From contig NZ_JBOEGM010000004.1 of the NCBI RefSeq assembly GCF_050633425.1, positions 124,001 through 188,000 of the forward strand: a stretch of 64,000 bases of DNA, read 5' to 3'. The DNA is from Pelagimonas sp050633425 (GTDB lineage Bacteria; Pseudomonadota; Alphaproteobacteria; Rhodobacterales; Rhodobacteraceae). A program made the translations under genes and the position numbers. Positions 33,886 through 42,900 of this stretch are shown piece by piece (within the stretch, counting starts at the first letter, position 1; each line of letters begins with the position of its first letter). Under the pieces are notes generated by a model. It was given only the letters and a program-made list of their open reading frames with translations, was not told where the DNA came from and made no database searches.

Positions 33886-36800
33886 ATGACAGACCAAACT
33901 CCGATCTTAAAAGACTATGAGCTTACGGACCGATATACGCAGACAACAGGCCGGGTTTTTCTCACTGGGACACAGGCAATCGTGCGCATTGCGCTAGATC
34001 AGGCCCGGCGCGATCAGGCCAAGGGATTGGACACGCGCGGCTATGTATCGGGCTATCGCGGGTCGCCGGTGGGCGGGATTGATCTTGAAATTGGTCGCAA
34101 TGCCAAGTTGGTTGCTGAGGCCGGGGTCGTTTTTTTACCCGCAGTGAACGAAGAATTTGGGGCGACCCAGATGATCGGCACCCAGCAGGTCGAAACCGAC
34201 CCGGACAAGGATGTCGACGCGGTATTTGGCCTTTGGTACGGCAAGGGTCCGGGGGTGGATCGGGCGGCGGATGCGCTGAAGCACGGCAACGCCTATGGTG
34301 CCTCGCCCAGAGGGGGCGTTTTGGTTGTGGCGGGGGATGATCACGGCTGTGTCTCGTCCTCCATGCCGCATCAATCCGACGTCGCCTTTATGAATTTTTT
34401 CATGCCGACCGTGAACCCCGCCAATGTTGCCGAATTCCTGCCCTTTGCCGAATGGGGCTATGCGCTGTCACGATTTTCCGGGATGTGGGTTGGATTTAAG
34501 GCGATTTCCGAAACAGTCGAAAGCGGGATGTCCTTTGAACTTTCCCCTGATCGAACGTTTGTCACACCCGCGTATACGCCGCCTGGGGATGGGTTGCATT
34601 ACCGCTGGCCCGACCTGCCGGGGCCGCAAATCGAAGAGCGGATGGAAGCCAAAAAGGACGCTGTTCTCGCCTTTGCCCGCGCCAATCCGATTGATCGGGT
34701 CGAATGGGGCCATGAGGACGCCCGGTTTGGGATTGTGACGACCGGCAAAGCGCATCTGGATGTGCTGGAAGCGCTGAGATTGCTGGGGATTGATGAGGCC
34801 GGGGCGCGTGCCTTGGGCGTGGATATATATAAGGTCGGTATGGTTTGGCCCTTGGAAGATGTCGGCGCGCTGAGCTTTGCCAGTGGCAAGCAAGAGCTGT
34901 TGGTGATCGAGGAAAAACGCGGGATCATTGAGAGCCAGCTCAAGGAATATTTCTACGATTTCCCCGGCCAGAAGCCTGAGCGCATGGTCGGAAAACGCGA
35001 CGAACGGGGCGCGCGTCTGATCCCTTGGACACATGAGCTTGGCGCGGTGATGCTTGCCAAAATTATCGCGGCACGGCTGGATTTGAACTTTGGACTGCAA
35101 CTGTCGGCCAAGGCCGACCGCATCGTGCCCGCCCCGAATGTGATTGCGGTCGACGGGGCCGCGCGCACGCCGTATTTCTGTTCGGGTTGCCCACATAACA
35201 CATCGACCAAAGTGCCCGACGGATCGCAAGCCATGGCCGGGATCGGTTGCCATTTCATGGCAAGCTGGATGGACCGCAACACGACATCTTTGATCCAGAT
35301 GGGCGGCGAAGGTGTGAACTGGGTCGCGCGCTCAAAGTTCAATGGAAACAAGCACGTCTTCCAAAATTTGGGCGAAGGAACGTATTACCATTCCGGGTCT
35401 TTAGCCGTCCGACAAGCCATCGCGGCAGGCACCAATATCACCTATAAAATCCTGTTCAACGACGCGGTTGCGATGACCGGGGGGCAGACCGTCGATGGGC
35501 CGATTGACGTGCAAGGCATCGCCAAATCCATGGTCGCCGAGGGCGCGGTCAAGGTGGTGGTTGTGTCGGACCATCCAGAGCAATTCAAACGCGCAGACTT
35601 CCCAACCGGGGTTGAGATTTTGCACCGCTCGGAAATGGATCGCATCCAACGGGAGCTACGAGAGATCCCCGGCACGACGGTCTTGATCTACCAACAGACC
35701 TGCGCCACAGAAAAGCGCCGTCTGCGCAAGCGTGGCAAGCTCGAAGACCCCAAGAGGTTTGCGGTGATCAACCCGCTGGTGTGCGAAGGCTGCGGCGACT
35801 GCGGGGTTGAGTCGAATTGCCTGAGTGTTGAGCCGCTTGAAACGGAATTTGGCCGCAAGCGTCAGATCAACCTCAATTCCTGTAACAAAGATTTCACCTG
35901 TGTAAACGGGTTCTGCCCAAGCTTTGTGACCGTCGAAGGGGCCACCCTGAAAAAACCGAGCACCGAGGGCAACAATGAGGCCTTTGAAACGCTCAAAACG
36001 GGTTTGGCCCCCCCTGTTTTGCCACGCCTCGATACGCCTTATGATATTCTCGTGACCGGGGTCGGCGGCACCGGGGTTGTGACCGTTGGCCAGCTTATTG
36101 CCATGGCTGCAAATCTTGAAAACAAGGGCACCAGTGTGCTGGATTTCATGGGGTTTGCGCAGAAATTTGGGCCGGTTTTGTCGTATATCCGCATGGGAAA
36201 AACCGAAGCAGAGGTGAATCAAGCGCGCACCGAACCTAGTTCGGCGGATGCGCTGATCGGCTGCGACCTGGTGGTCAGCTCCTCTCCCAAGGCCTCGGCC
36301 ACTTATCGCAAGGGGCACACAAAGGCGGTGGTAAATACGGCGTTGATGCCAACCGGAGATTTCACCCGCAATCGCGATGCAGACCTGCGGGCGGGTGACC
36401 GATTGACCCGGATTGCCGATGGTGTTGACGGATCGGCGCTGCGGTCGCTGGATGCCAACGCTCTGTCGCAGGCGCTTATGGGCGACACGGTTTACGCAAA
36501 TGTTTTGATGCTCGGTGCAGCGTGGCAGGCCGGGCTTGTTCCGCTGAGTGAGGCGGCGCTGATGCGGGCAATTGAGCTAAACGGCGTGAAGCCGGACCAA
36601 AACAAAGACGCGTTTACATGGGGGCGGATTTTTATTGCTGCGCCTGATCAAGTTGCCCGGATCGCCGATTTGCCAAACGCGCCGGTTGTGTCGCTTGATG
36701 AAATGATCGCGCGCCGCGCCGATTTTTTGACCGACTATCAAGATGCAAAATGGGCCCAAGAGTATCGCCAAACCATCGCCACTGTTATCGAGGCAGAGGC

Positions 36801-37326
36801 GCAAGTCACTGGTCGTGCAGGAATTTTATCTGAGGCTGCGGCCAAGGGGTTGTTCAAGCTAATGTCCTATAAGGACGAATATGAGGTCGCGCGACTGCAT
36901 TTGGAAACCGGGTTTCTGGACGGTTTGGCGCAACGGTTTGAGGGCGATTTCACCGTCAAACATCATCTCGCCCCGCCGTTATTATCGGGAAAACGGGATG
37001 CGCGCGGCAGGCCGGTGAAACGCGCGTTTGGGCCGTGGGTTCGGGTCGGATTCAAAGCCCTGGCGCGGATGAAATTCCTGCGGGGTGGGGCGTTTGATGT
37101 GTTTGGACGCACAGCGGAACGTCGGATGGAACGCGCGTTGATCGCCGACTATCGCGACCTTTTGCAGCGCCTGACAAAGGGGCTTTGCCTCGATAACCAT
37201 GTGGAGGCCGCCCGGATTGCCGGGCTGGTGATGGATATTCGCGGGTTTGGCCCGGTCAAGGAGGAGGCCGCGACCAAGGTGGCCAATCAGACCGCAAACG
37301 CGATCAAGGCATTTGAGGAGGCGTAA
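33886..37326 (+). CDS. Indolepyruvate ferredoxin oxidoreductase family protein (fused)
   Basis: A 1146-aa TPP- and Fe-S-dependent enzyme that oxidatively decarboxylates aryl-pyruvates to aryl-acetyl-CoA, the last step in Tyr/Phe/Trp transamination routes. Order: pyrimidine-binding-like domain (GYRGSPVGGID, AVNEEFGATQ), TPP domain (CSGCPHNTST, GIGCHFMASWMDR), a cysteine cluster for Fe-S binding (NPLVCEGCGDCGVESNC), then the gamma-type domain (LVTGVGGTGVVTVGQLIA). IorA and IorB are thus in one chain. It is coupled to the next gene by TAATG. Confidence 0.95.
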   Translation: MTDQTPILKDYELTDRYTQTTGRVFLTGTQAIVRIALDQARRDQAKGLDTRGYVSGYRGSPVGGIDLEIGRNAKLVAEAGVVFLPAVNEEFGATQMIGTQQVETDPDKDVDAVFGLWYGKGPGVDRAADALKHGNAYGASPRGGVLVVAGDDHGCVSSSMPHQSDVAFMNFFMPTVNPANVAEFLPFAEWGYALSRFSGMWVGFKAISETVESGMSFELSPDRTFVTPAYTPPGDGLHYRWPDLPGPQIEERMEAKKDAVLAFARANPIDRVEWGHEDARFGIVTTGKAHLDVLEALRLLGIDEAGARALGVDIYKVGMVWPLEDVGALSFASGKQELLVIEEKRGIIESQLKEYFYDFPGQKPERMVGKRDERGARLIPWTHELGAVMLAKIIAARLDLNFGLQLSAKADRIVPAPNVIAVDGAARTPYFCSGCPHNTSTKVPDGSQAMAGIGCHFMASWMDRNTTSLIQMGGEGVNWVARSKFNGNKHVFQNLGEGTYYHSGSLAVRQAIAAGTNITYKILFNDAVAMTGGQTVDGPIDVQGIAKSMVAEGAVKVVVVSDHPEQFKRADFPTGVEILHRSEMDRIQRELREIPGTTVLIYQQTCATEKRRLRKRGKLEDPKRFAVINPLVCEGCGDCGVESNCLSVEPLETEFGRKRQINLNSCNKDFTCVNGFCPSFVTVEGATLKKPSTEGNNEAFETLKTGLAPPVLPRLDTPYDILVTGVGGTGVVTVGQLIAMAANLENKGTSVLDFMGFAQKFGPVLSYIRMGKTEAEVNQARTEPSSADALIGCDLVVSSSPKASATYRKGHTKAVVNTALMPTGDFTRNRDADLRAGDRLTRIADGVDGSALRSLDANALSQALMGDTVYANVLMLGAAWQAGLVPLSEAALMRAIELNGVKPDQNKDAFTWGRIFIAAPDQVARIADLPNAPVVSLDEMIARRADFLTDYQDAKWAQEYRQTIATVIEAEAQVTGRAGILSEAAAKGLFKLMSYKDEYEVARLHLETGFLDGLAQRFEGDFTVKHHLAPPLLSGKRDARGRPVKRAFGPWVRVGFKALARMKFLRGGAFDVFGRTAERRMERALIADYRDLLQRLTKGLCLDNHVEAARIAGLVMDIRGFGPVKEEAATKVANQTANAIKAFEEA

Positions 37327-38111
37327 TGTCGGAGACGATCAAGGTTGAGGATCATGGGATTTGGGTGGAAATCACCCTGAACCGGCCGGAAAAGTTAAAC
37401 AGTTTCAATGAGGAAATGCATCTTGCGCTGCGGGCGACGCTTGAGGCTGCGCGTGACGATGGCAAACGGGCGGTGCTGTTGACGGGCGCGGGCCGCGGGT
37501 TTTGCGCCGGGCAGGATTTGGGGGATCGTGACCCGTCAAAGATGCAGCGCAAACCCGATCTGAGCAAAACCGTGCGCGATTTTTATGCGCCTCTGGTGCG
37601 GCTGATCCGTGGCCTGAAACTTCCTGTCGTTTGTGCCGTGAATGGGGTCGCGGCGGGGGCCGGGGCCAATCTGGCACTGGCATGTGACATTGTTCTGGCC
37701 GGTCACGGAGCCAAGTTTATTCAGTCTTTTTCGAAGGTTGGTCTCATTCCTGACACCGGTGGCAGCTGGCATCTGCCGCATTTGATTGGCGAAGCGCGAG
37801 CCAAAGGATTGGCGATGACGGCGATGCCGCTCCCGGCGCAAAAGGCTGCGGATTGGGGGTTGATTTGGCAGGCCTACCCCGATGCTGAGCTGATGGACGA
37901 GGCGCGGGCGTTGACCGCACAGCTGGCCAATGGGCCAACCCTCGGCATGGGGTTGACCAAGTTTTGCATCCAAGAGGCGGCCACCGCGAGCTTGAGCGAC
38001 CATCTGGAAACGGAGGCCGACGCGATGAAAACCTGCGGCGAAAGCGATGATTACGCCGAGGGTGTGTCTTCGTTCCTGCAAAAGCGCGCAGCTGTGTTCA
38101 AAGGCCACTAA
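37326..38111 (+). CDS. Enoyl-CoA hydratase/isomerase, PaaG-like
   Basis: A 261-aa crotonase-fold enzyme. The oxyanion-hole segments TGAGRGFCAGQDLGDRD and NGVAAGAGANLALACD and the catalytic-region Asp in IPDTGGSWHLPH fit PaaG (1,2-epoxyphenylacetyl-CoA isomerase). Its start shares a base with the stop of the indolepyruvate oxidoreductase (TAATG). The pair suggests handling of aryl-acetyl-CoA, though no ring-epoxidising paaABCDE genes are nearby. Confidence 0.9.
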   Translation: MSETIKVEDHGIWVEITLNRPEKLNSFNEEMHLALRATLEAARDDGKRAVLLTGAGRGFCAGQDLGDRDPSKMQRKPDLSKTVRDFYAPLVRLIRGLKLPVVCAVNGVAAGAGANLALACDIVLAGHGAKFIQSFSKVGLIPDTGGSWHLPHLIGEARAKGLAMTAMPLPAQKAADWGLIWQAYPDAELMDEARALTAQLANGPTLGMGLTKFCIQEAATASLSDHLETEADAMKTCGESDDYAEGVSSFLQKRAAVFKGH

Positions 38112-38143
38112 CCCCGCAAGACAAGCCGCGCACCCTTTTCGGT

Positions 38144-38527
38144 TCAGGCTTCGTAAAGTTCGAGCGGGAGGTCATCTGGATCGGCAAAAAAGGTGAACCG
38201 CGCGCCGGTGAATTCATCGGTGCGGATCGGTTCAACAGGGACATTTCGGGCGGTCAAATGGGTGATGGCAGCGTCCAAGTCATCAACCGCAAAGGCAAGA
38301 TGGCGCAACCCTTGCGCCTCAGGGCGCGACGGACGCCGCGGCGGGTTTTCAAACGAAAACAGCTCAATCTGGCCGCCATCCGGCAGGGCAAGGTCGAGCT
38401 TCCAACTGTTGCGGTCTGCACGATGGTTTTCCGCTAAAACGGTCAGGCCGAGCGTCTCAACATAGAATGTCTTGGACCGGTTGTAGTCACTGCAAATGAT
38501 GGCGGCGTGGTGAATGCGTTTTAACAT
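38144..38527 (-). CDS. VOC family protein (SMU1112c/YaeR-type glyoxalase-like)
   Basis: A 127-aa two-module vicinal-oxygen-chelate protein. MLKRIHHAAIICSDYNRSKTFYVETLGL with its metal His, a Glu in QIELFSFENPPRRPSRPEA, GLRHLAFAVDDL and the C-terminal Glu in DPDDLPLELYEA match the YaeR/gloA2 group. The substrate is unknown. It is convergent with the PaaG-like gene. Confidence 0.92.
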   Translation of the reverse strand: MLKRIHHAAIICSDYNRSKTFYVETLGLTVLAENHRADRNSWKLDLALPDGGQIELFSFENPPRRPSRPEAQGLRHLAFAVDDLDAAITHLTARNVPVEPIRTDEFTGARFTFFADPDDLPLELYEA

Positions 38528-38578
38528 GAAGACCCCGGTTTTGCGTCCAACCTAGTGATAAACATAACGGCTGCAACG

Positions 38579-38603
38579 AAAAACCGGGCGCGAAGGCCCG
38601 GTT
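38579..38603 (-). terminator. Intrinsic terminator after nirN
   Basis: On the minus strand AACCGGGC (complement of 38596-38603) pairs with GCCCGGTT (complement of 38582-38589), a perfect 8-bp stem running into TTTTT (38579-38583). It ends the nirECFN operon. Confidence 0.88.
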
Positions 38604-38629
38604 GATCCCGCTGGTTCTGGTCCAGTCAA

Positions 38630-40177
38630 TCAGTGGCTGGTGCCCTCTTCGAAGGTGATTTTGTTCCAGACATTGTATTTGCCGGACGGCTTGCGCATTG
38701 GCAGGCGTTTGACGATTTCCAGAGTTTCGGCATCATAAATCAACACCTCACCATCTTCTTCCCAAACCGACACCAAGGCGTGGCTGCCATCTTTGGTAAA
38801 CTCCACATGGGCGACGGTGGCACCGGGCACGGGGCGCATGGATTTGACGATCTCAAGGGTGTCTTTGTCGATGATATGCATCACGTCTTTGTTCGGCCCA
38901 AAGAACACATCCGCCCAGACATATTTGGAGTTTTTATGACTGCGCATAAAGAATCCGGGGCCTTGGGTTGGGATGGTTTTGACGGTTTTCCATGTGTCCA
39001 TGTCGATCACCGAAATGGTCGCGTCTTTGAGATGCGGAGTGGCCATGACCGTCGTGTCGCCATGCCTCCAGGTGATGCCAGACCCCAGATGCGGCATGCC
39101 CGCCAGCGCGAGGTCGGCCACTTTTTGACCAATGACGAGGTCGATTACCAGACCGTCTTCGCCTTTGCGCGAAGCCCCCATGACGTATTCATAGGTCTGA
39201 TCAAAGAAGAAATCATCGAGGTAATCGGGCGTGGTGATTTTGCGGATTGGAAAGGGGGTTTCTTGGGGCACGGGCCCTTCGATTTTCCAATCATGGGCCA
39301 GACCACCGGCGAAATAATTCAGGTCCGGGTGTTTGCTATAGGACACTTCCCAAATTTCCGGCACATCCTTGAGCGCAAGGACAAAGCTTTCGCGTGGCGG
39401 TGCTTGGTAGACGGCCGAGACACGGCTGGGCGTGCCATCTTTCCCCTTGATTTCATGCACTTCGGCAACGCTCAGGTCAGCGGTTGATAGGATCGTCAAC
39501 GTGTTGGGAAGGTAATTCGCAACAGCGAGCCATTGGCCATCGCCGCTCATGGCGATGTTACGGCTGTTGAGGCCAGCGCGCACACGCCCCACCTGTTTCA
39601 ACGCCCAGATATCGTATTTCTGCACCCAACCGTCACGGGACATGATGAAAACAAAGCGACCGTTGGGATCAAATTTCGGCCCCCCATGCACCGCAAAAGG
39701 CGTGGCAAAACGGTCAAGAACGTCAAACGTATCGCCATCCAAAACGCTGACGTGGTGATCACCTGTTTCCACCACAAGGGTGATGTTCATCGGATCAGAC
39801 GACCAGATCGGCGCATCAACCGAAACGTAGTCGTCATCCATGACCCGGCTGGCCATAATCTCATCCTCGCCCCAAGGCGGCACGGTGTCGAGCGGGGTTT
39901 TGAGGTAGGCGGCAAGTTCGGCGATGCGCTCCGAGCTAAGTTCTTGCGCAAAGGCTGGCATTTGCGTGGTGACGCGCCCATCGCGGATCACGGCCTCAAC
40001 CTTTGGGCCGCGCATCCGTTTGAGCGTTTGCGGAATCAACGCCGGGCCGGTGCCGCCAAGACGGTTGGCGTCGTGGCAATCTGAGCAAAACTCAGCATAA
40101 TCGGCGCGCGGGTCCGCTTGGGCGATGCCAGTCAGGGATAACGTGGCCGCCAGAGCGAGGGTCAAGGTACGGATCAT
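38630..40177 (-). CDS. nirN: Cytochrome c-cd1-like protein NirN (dihydro-heme d1 dehydrogenase)
   Basis: A periplasmic NirS paralogue that oxidises dihydro-heme d1 to heme d1 in the last step of cofactor synthesis. 515 aa: signal peptide (MIRTLTLALAATLSLTGIAQA), cytochrome c domain with CSDCH, then an eight-bladed d1-binding propeller (AVHGGPKFDPNGRFV, PHLGSGITW). An ATG two codons upstream (40183) is possible, but AAAGGA is correctly spaced only for 40177. It is the last gene of nirE-nirC-nirF-nirN. It follows nirF directly, without the nirDLGHJ genes often found between them. Confidence 0.93.
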   Translation of the reverse strand: MIRTLTLALAATLSLTGIAQADPRADYAEFCSDCHDANRLGGTGPALIPQTLKRMRGPKVEAVIRDGRVTTQMPAFAQELSSERIAELAAYLKTPLDTVPPWGEDEIMASRVMDDDYVSVDAPIWSSDPMNITLVVETGDHHVSVLDGDTFDVLDRFATPFAVHGGPKFDPNGRFVFIMSRDGWVQKYDIWALKQVGRVRAGLNSRNIAMSGDGQWLAVANYLPNTLTILSTADLSVAEVHEIKGKDGTPSRVSAVYQAPPRESFVLALKDVPEIWEVSYSKHPDLNYFAGGLAHDWKIEGPVPQETPFPIRKITTPDYLDDFFFDQTYEYVMGASRKGEDGLVIDLVIGQKVADLALAGMPHLGSGITWRHGDTTVMATPHLKDATISVIDMDTWKTVKTIPTQGPGFFMRSHKNSKYVWADVFFGPNKDVMHIIDKDTLEIVKSMRPVPGATVAHVEFTKDGSHALVSVWEEDGEVLIYDAETLEIVKRLPMRKPSGKYNVWNKITFEEGTSH

Positions 40178-40213
40178 GATCATATCCTTTTACAGACCAG
40201 TTAAGAGGCCAGT

Positions 40214-41374
40214 TTACAGCCCGGTGCGGTGGGCGCGTGCGGTAAAGAAGATGCCAGACGGGCTCTCTGCATCAATTTCACGCAATTTTTCAAAGGTTTG
40301 CGTGTCGTAGATCATCACCTTGCCAGCATCCCGAACGCTTATCCAAACCTCGTGACCACGCGGGGTGAATTCCATGTGAAGCACAGCAGGCCCCGGTTTG
40401 AATTCCTGCACGATCTGTTTGGTGACCGTGTCGATCACCTGAATGGTATCGTTGAGCGGGTGGGCAAAGTTGACCCAAACTTGGCGTCCATCCGGGCGCG
40501 ACATGGCAAAAACTGGCTGGCCGTGGGTCTTGGTTCGCCCTGTTTCCTGCAATGTATCGGAATCAATCCACAGCACTTCGTTATGACCAACAGCAGGCAG
40601 AACGAACTCACCACCGGTATGCGCCCAACCTTCGAGATGGGGCATTTTGTAGACTGGCATCTCTTGCTGACCACGGCCGTAATTGGGCAGTACGCGGATC
40701 GGTTCGGGGTTGTCGGCCCACAAGTCAAGCGCGGTCAGACCATCTTGGCCAAACAGGCCGGTGATATAGGTGCGGCCATTGGCGGTGATCAGCGCGTCAT
40801 AGGGGCGGTCACCCATGTCGGGGATTTTGGTAATCTCAGCACGGCCCGACGACATGTCAGCGATCCAGGTTTCGCCGGTGTCCCACATGGTGAACACAAA
40901 TTTCGATCCCGGTGCATCAACCAAGCCGATGGTCTTGCTGCCGGTTGGAATGTCCGCGACCAATTCCAGCGTGTCAGCGTCGAAAATTCGCACGCCGCCG
41001 GGTTCGTAATTGGACACCGCAACGAGTTTGCCATCGTCGGAAATGGCTCCGCCAATGGAATTGCCAGCCTGCACAACGCGATTGGCGATTTTGCGATCAA
41101 CGATGTCGACCTTGGTCAATCCACCGTCCCGGCCAAAGACATAGGCAAAACGTTCATCCGAGGAATAGACGAGGCTGGCATGGGACAAATCGCCAAGGCC
41201 TTCGATCCGCCCCAGCGCGGCGCGATCCGATTGATCGACCAACAGAACCGAGCCAGTGGCCCGTTCAATGACCAGACCTAAATCGCCGGTTGCAATGGTG
41301 TCCGCCATAGACGCGGTGCCCAGCGCGATTGCGAGGGCGCAGACGGTGTTCCAAAGTGTTGTACAGCAAGTCAT
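40214..41374 (-). CDS. nirF: Heme d1 biosynthesis protein NirF
   Basis: A periplasmic d1-propeller protein that binds d1 intermediates and is essential for heme d1 synthesis. 386 aa from MTCCTTLWNTVCALAIALG, a Sec signal peptide without lipobox, as in Paracoccus. The body aligns with the NirS/NirN propeller but has no cytochrome c domain; blades include YVFGRDGGLTKVDI and AVLHMEFTPRGHEVWIS. The start overlaps the nirC stop (ATGA) and has AAAGGAG 8 bases upstream. Confidence 0.93.
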   Translation of the reverse strand: MTCCTTLWNTVCALAIALGTASMADTIATGDLGLVIERATGSVLLVDQSDRAALGRIEGLGDLSHASLVYSSDERFAYVFGRDGGLTKVDIVDRKIANRVVQAGNSIGGAISDDGKLVAVSNYEPGGVRIFDADTLELVADIPTGSKTIGLVDAPGSKFVFTMWDTGETWIADMSSGRAEITKIPDMGDRPYDALITANGRTYITGLFGQDGLTALDLWADNPEPIRVLPNYGRGQQEMPVYKMPHLEGWAHTGGEFVLPAVGHNEVLWIDSDTLQETGRTKTHGQPVFAMSRPDGRQVWVNFAHPLNDTIQVIDTVTKQIVQEFKPGPAVLHMEFTPRGHEVWISVRDAGKVMIYDTQTFEKLREIDAESPSGIFFTARAHRTGL

Positions 41375-41673
41375 GGAGCTTCTCCTTTGAGAAGATATTC
41401 GGCAATCCAAGCCGCTTCGGCTTGGGTGATAAGCGGGCGCCACGGCGGCATGGGCGTGCCGGGGACGCCGTCGAGGATGACGGTCTGGAGGATTTCGAGA
41501 TCGTAATGTTCGATGCTTTGCGGGCGAATGTCGGGGCCTAGGCCGCCTTTGAGCGTCAAGCCATGACAAGATCCGCAATCTTGGACCACAAGGCGTTCCA
41601 AGGCCGCAGGATCAATCGGTTCTGCCAGCACCGGCCCCGCCAAAAGAGCGCATATTGGCAGAAGCTTAGCCAT
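41371..41673 (-). CDS. nirC: Monoheme cytochrome c NirC (c55x)
   Basis: A small periplasmic cytochrome of the nirECF group. 100 aa from MAKLLPICALLAGPVLA (signal peptide), heme motif CGSCH in VVQDCGSCHGLTLKGGLGP, and a Met ligand in PGTPMPPW. It accepts or donates electrons for NirS or for d1 maturation. It overlaps nirE upstream (8 bp) and nirF downstream (4 bp). Confidence 0.9.
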   Translation of the reverse strand: MAKLLPICALLAGPVLAEPIDPAALERLVVQDCGSCHGLTLKGGLGPDIRPQSIEHYDLEILQTVILDGVPGTPMPPWRPLITQAEAAWIAEYLLKGEAP

Positions 41674-42439
41674 GAGCGGCGACCTCCGCCGCCTCGTTTT
41701 CAAGGGGCAGGCCTTGCGCGTTATAAAGCGACACGACCTTGCCGATGATAAACAGTGTTGGGGGGTTCAGATCAGCATCGCGCGCGTCGGCGGCGATTGT
41801 GTCGAGCGATGACAGCATCCGCCGTTCATCCGCGCTTGTGGCCTTGGAAATCGCCATCACCGGCGTTGATCCGGGCAGGCCTTCTGTCATCAGGCCAACC
41901 GCGATCTGGCCGATATTAGCGACCCCCATATAGACCACCAGCGTGGTATCAATATTGGCGAGCCGCTTCCAATCGAGGTCGAGATGCTTGTCCGCCTGCC
42001 TGTGGCCGGTGACATATTGCACGCCCGTAGCCAGCCCCCGATGGGTCAGCGGCACGCCCGAGATCGAGGAGGCACCTTGCGCCGCGGTGATTCCGGGCAC
42101 GTATTCGATCTCAATTCCTTGGGCCTGCAGAATTGCGGCCTCTTCCGATCCGCGACCAAAGATCAGCGGATCACCCCCCTTGAGGCGGGCGACGTGATGG
42201 CCAGCCTGCGCCTCTTCGACGAGGATTTCATTGATGCGGTCTTGGGTCACCGCATGGCATTGCGGCATTTTCCCGACAAACACCATTTTTGCAGTCGGGT
42301 TGGCCATGGCGATAATGTCGTCTGACACAAGCCGATCATAGACCACGCAAGTTGCCGCGCGCAAAAGGCGTTCGGCTTTGAGGGTCAGCAGTTCGGGGTC
42401 TCCGGGGCCTGCGCCTATCAGGGATACTTTGCCGGTCAT
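41666..42439 (-). CDS. nirE: Uroporphyrinogen-III C-methyltransferase NirE
   Basis: Uses SAM to methylate uroporphyrinogen III to precorrin-2, the branch point to heme d1. 257 aa from MTGKVSLIGAGPGDPELLT; the family blocks VVYDRLVSDDI, RLKGGDPLIFGRGSEE and TYPGITAAQG-like YVPGITAAQGASSISGVPLTHR are intact. A stand-alone SUMT (CobA type) next to nirC/F/N is NirE. An NNR-like dyad lies 153 bp upstream. Confidence 0.93.
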   Translation of the reverse strand: MTGKVSLIGAGPGDPELLTLKAERLLRAATCVVYDRLVSDDIIAMANPTAKMVFVGKMPQCHAVTQDRINEILVEEAQAGHHVARLKGGDPLIFGRGSEEAAILQAQGIEIEYVPGITAAQGASSISGVPLTHRGLATGVQYVTGHRQADKHLDLDWKRLANIDTTLVVYMGVANIGQIAVGLMTEGLPGSTPVMAISKATSADERRMLSSLDTIAADARDADLNPPTLFIIGKVVSLYNAQGLPLENEAAEVAAHG

Positions 42440-42591
42440 ATGTCGTCTCGCTCGTCCTATTGGATGGCTAATGGCCAAGCATATCCCGCAGACGACCACG
42501 GGTTTTGTGGTGTCGATTCGTATGTCGGTCGGCGGGTGAAGCTCGGGCCGGTATGTGGGGACTAAAGTGGGGCAGCAGAGGCAGCTTTACC

Positions 42592-42605
42592 TTGACTAAA
42601 GTTAA
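42592..42605 (-). promoter_or_regulatory. Putative NNR/FNR-type box upstream of nirECFN
   Basis: TTGACTAAAGTTAA on the plus strand reads TTAAC-N4-GTCAA on the minus strand, the form described for NNR sites in Paracoccus. It is 153 bp before the nirE start, so it fits activation by a nitric-oxide-responsive CRP/FNR-family regulator. No regulator gene is in the window. Confidence 0.6.
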
Positions 42606-42694
42606 GCTGGGATGAGTTTCAGGTTTGAACGTCAAGTTTTACTGCACCGCCCCAAGGCGACCAGAGCCAAATCCACCCAAGTTTTGCATCCTAC

Positions 42695-42758
42695 ACCCAC
42701 AGTGTCGAGCGGACCCGCAATGTCGCATGTCGGCTTTCCGCGTGTCGACACTGTGGGT
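42695..42758. repeat. 14-bp perfect inverted repeat with 36-bp spacer
   Basis: ACCCACAGTGTCGA (42695-42708) and TCGACACTGTGGGT (42745-42758). The arms are too far apart for a simple terminator. They could be ends of a miniature element or a long cruciform. No transposase or target duplication was found. Confidence 0.7.
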
Positions 42759-42900
42759 CGAAACGCCAAACGGTTTTGTGGCGTGATGGCTCGGGGCTGG
42801 ACCCATTCGTTCCGCGCCACCCACAGGGCAAAGGGAACTGCACGAACATAGTTTCCTTTGCTGAGATCGAACAATTCTTAGGTCCAGACCCGAGGTACAG

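Larger units (their letters stand above)
42440..42900. other. Intergenic region upstream of nirE
   Basis: 461 bp without a convincing gene. It contains the NNR-like dyad at 42592-42605 and a 14-bp inverted repeat at 42695-42758, both listed separately. The stretch from about 42760 to 42880 resembles decayed coding sequence but no frame stays open with recognisable similarity. The region is the junction between the nir genes and the inserted allophanate operon. Confidence 0.6.

Noticed and set aside
42612..42851. 79-aa plus-strand ORF upstream of the nir promoter region
   Set aside because: No ribosome binding site, composition unlike real genes, and it spans the inverted repeat.
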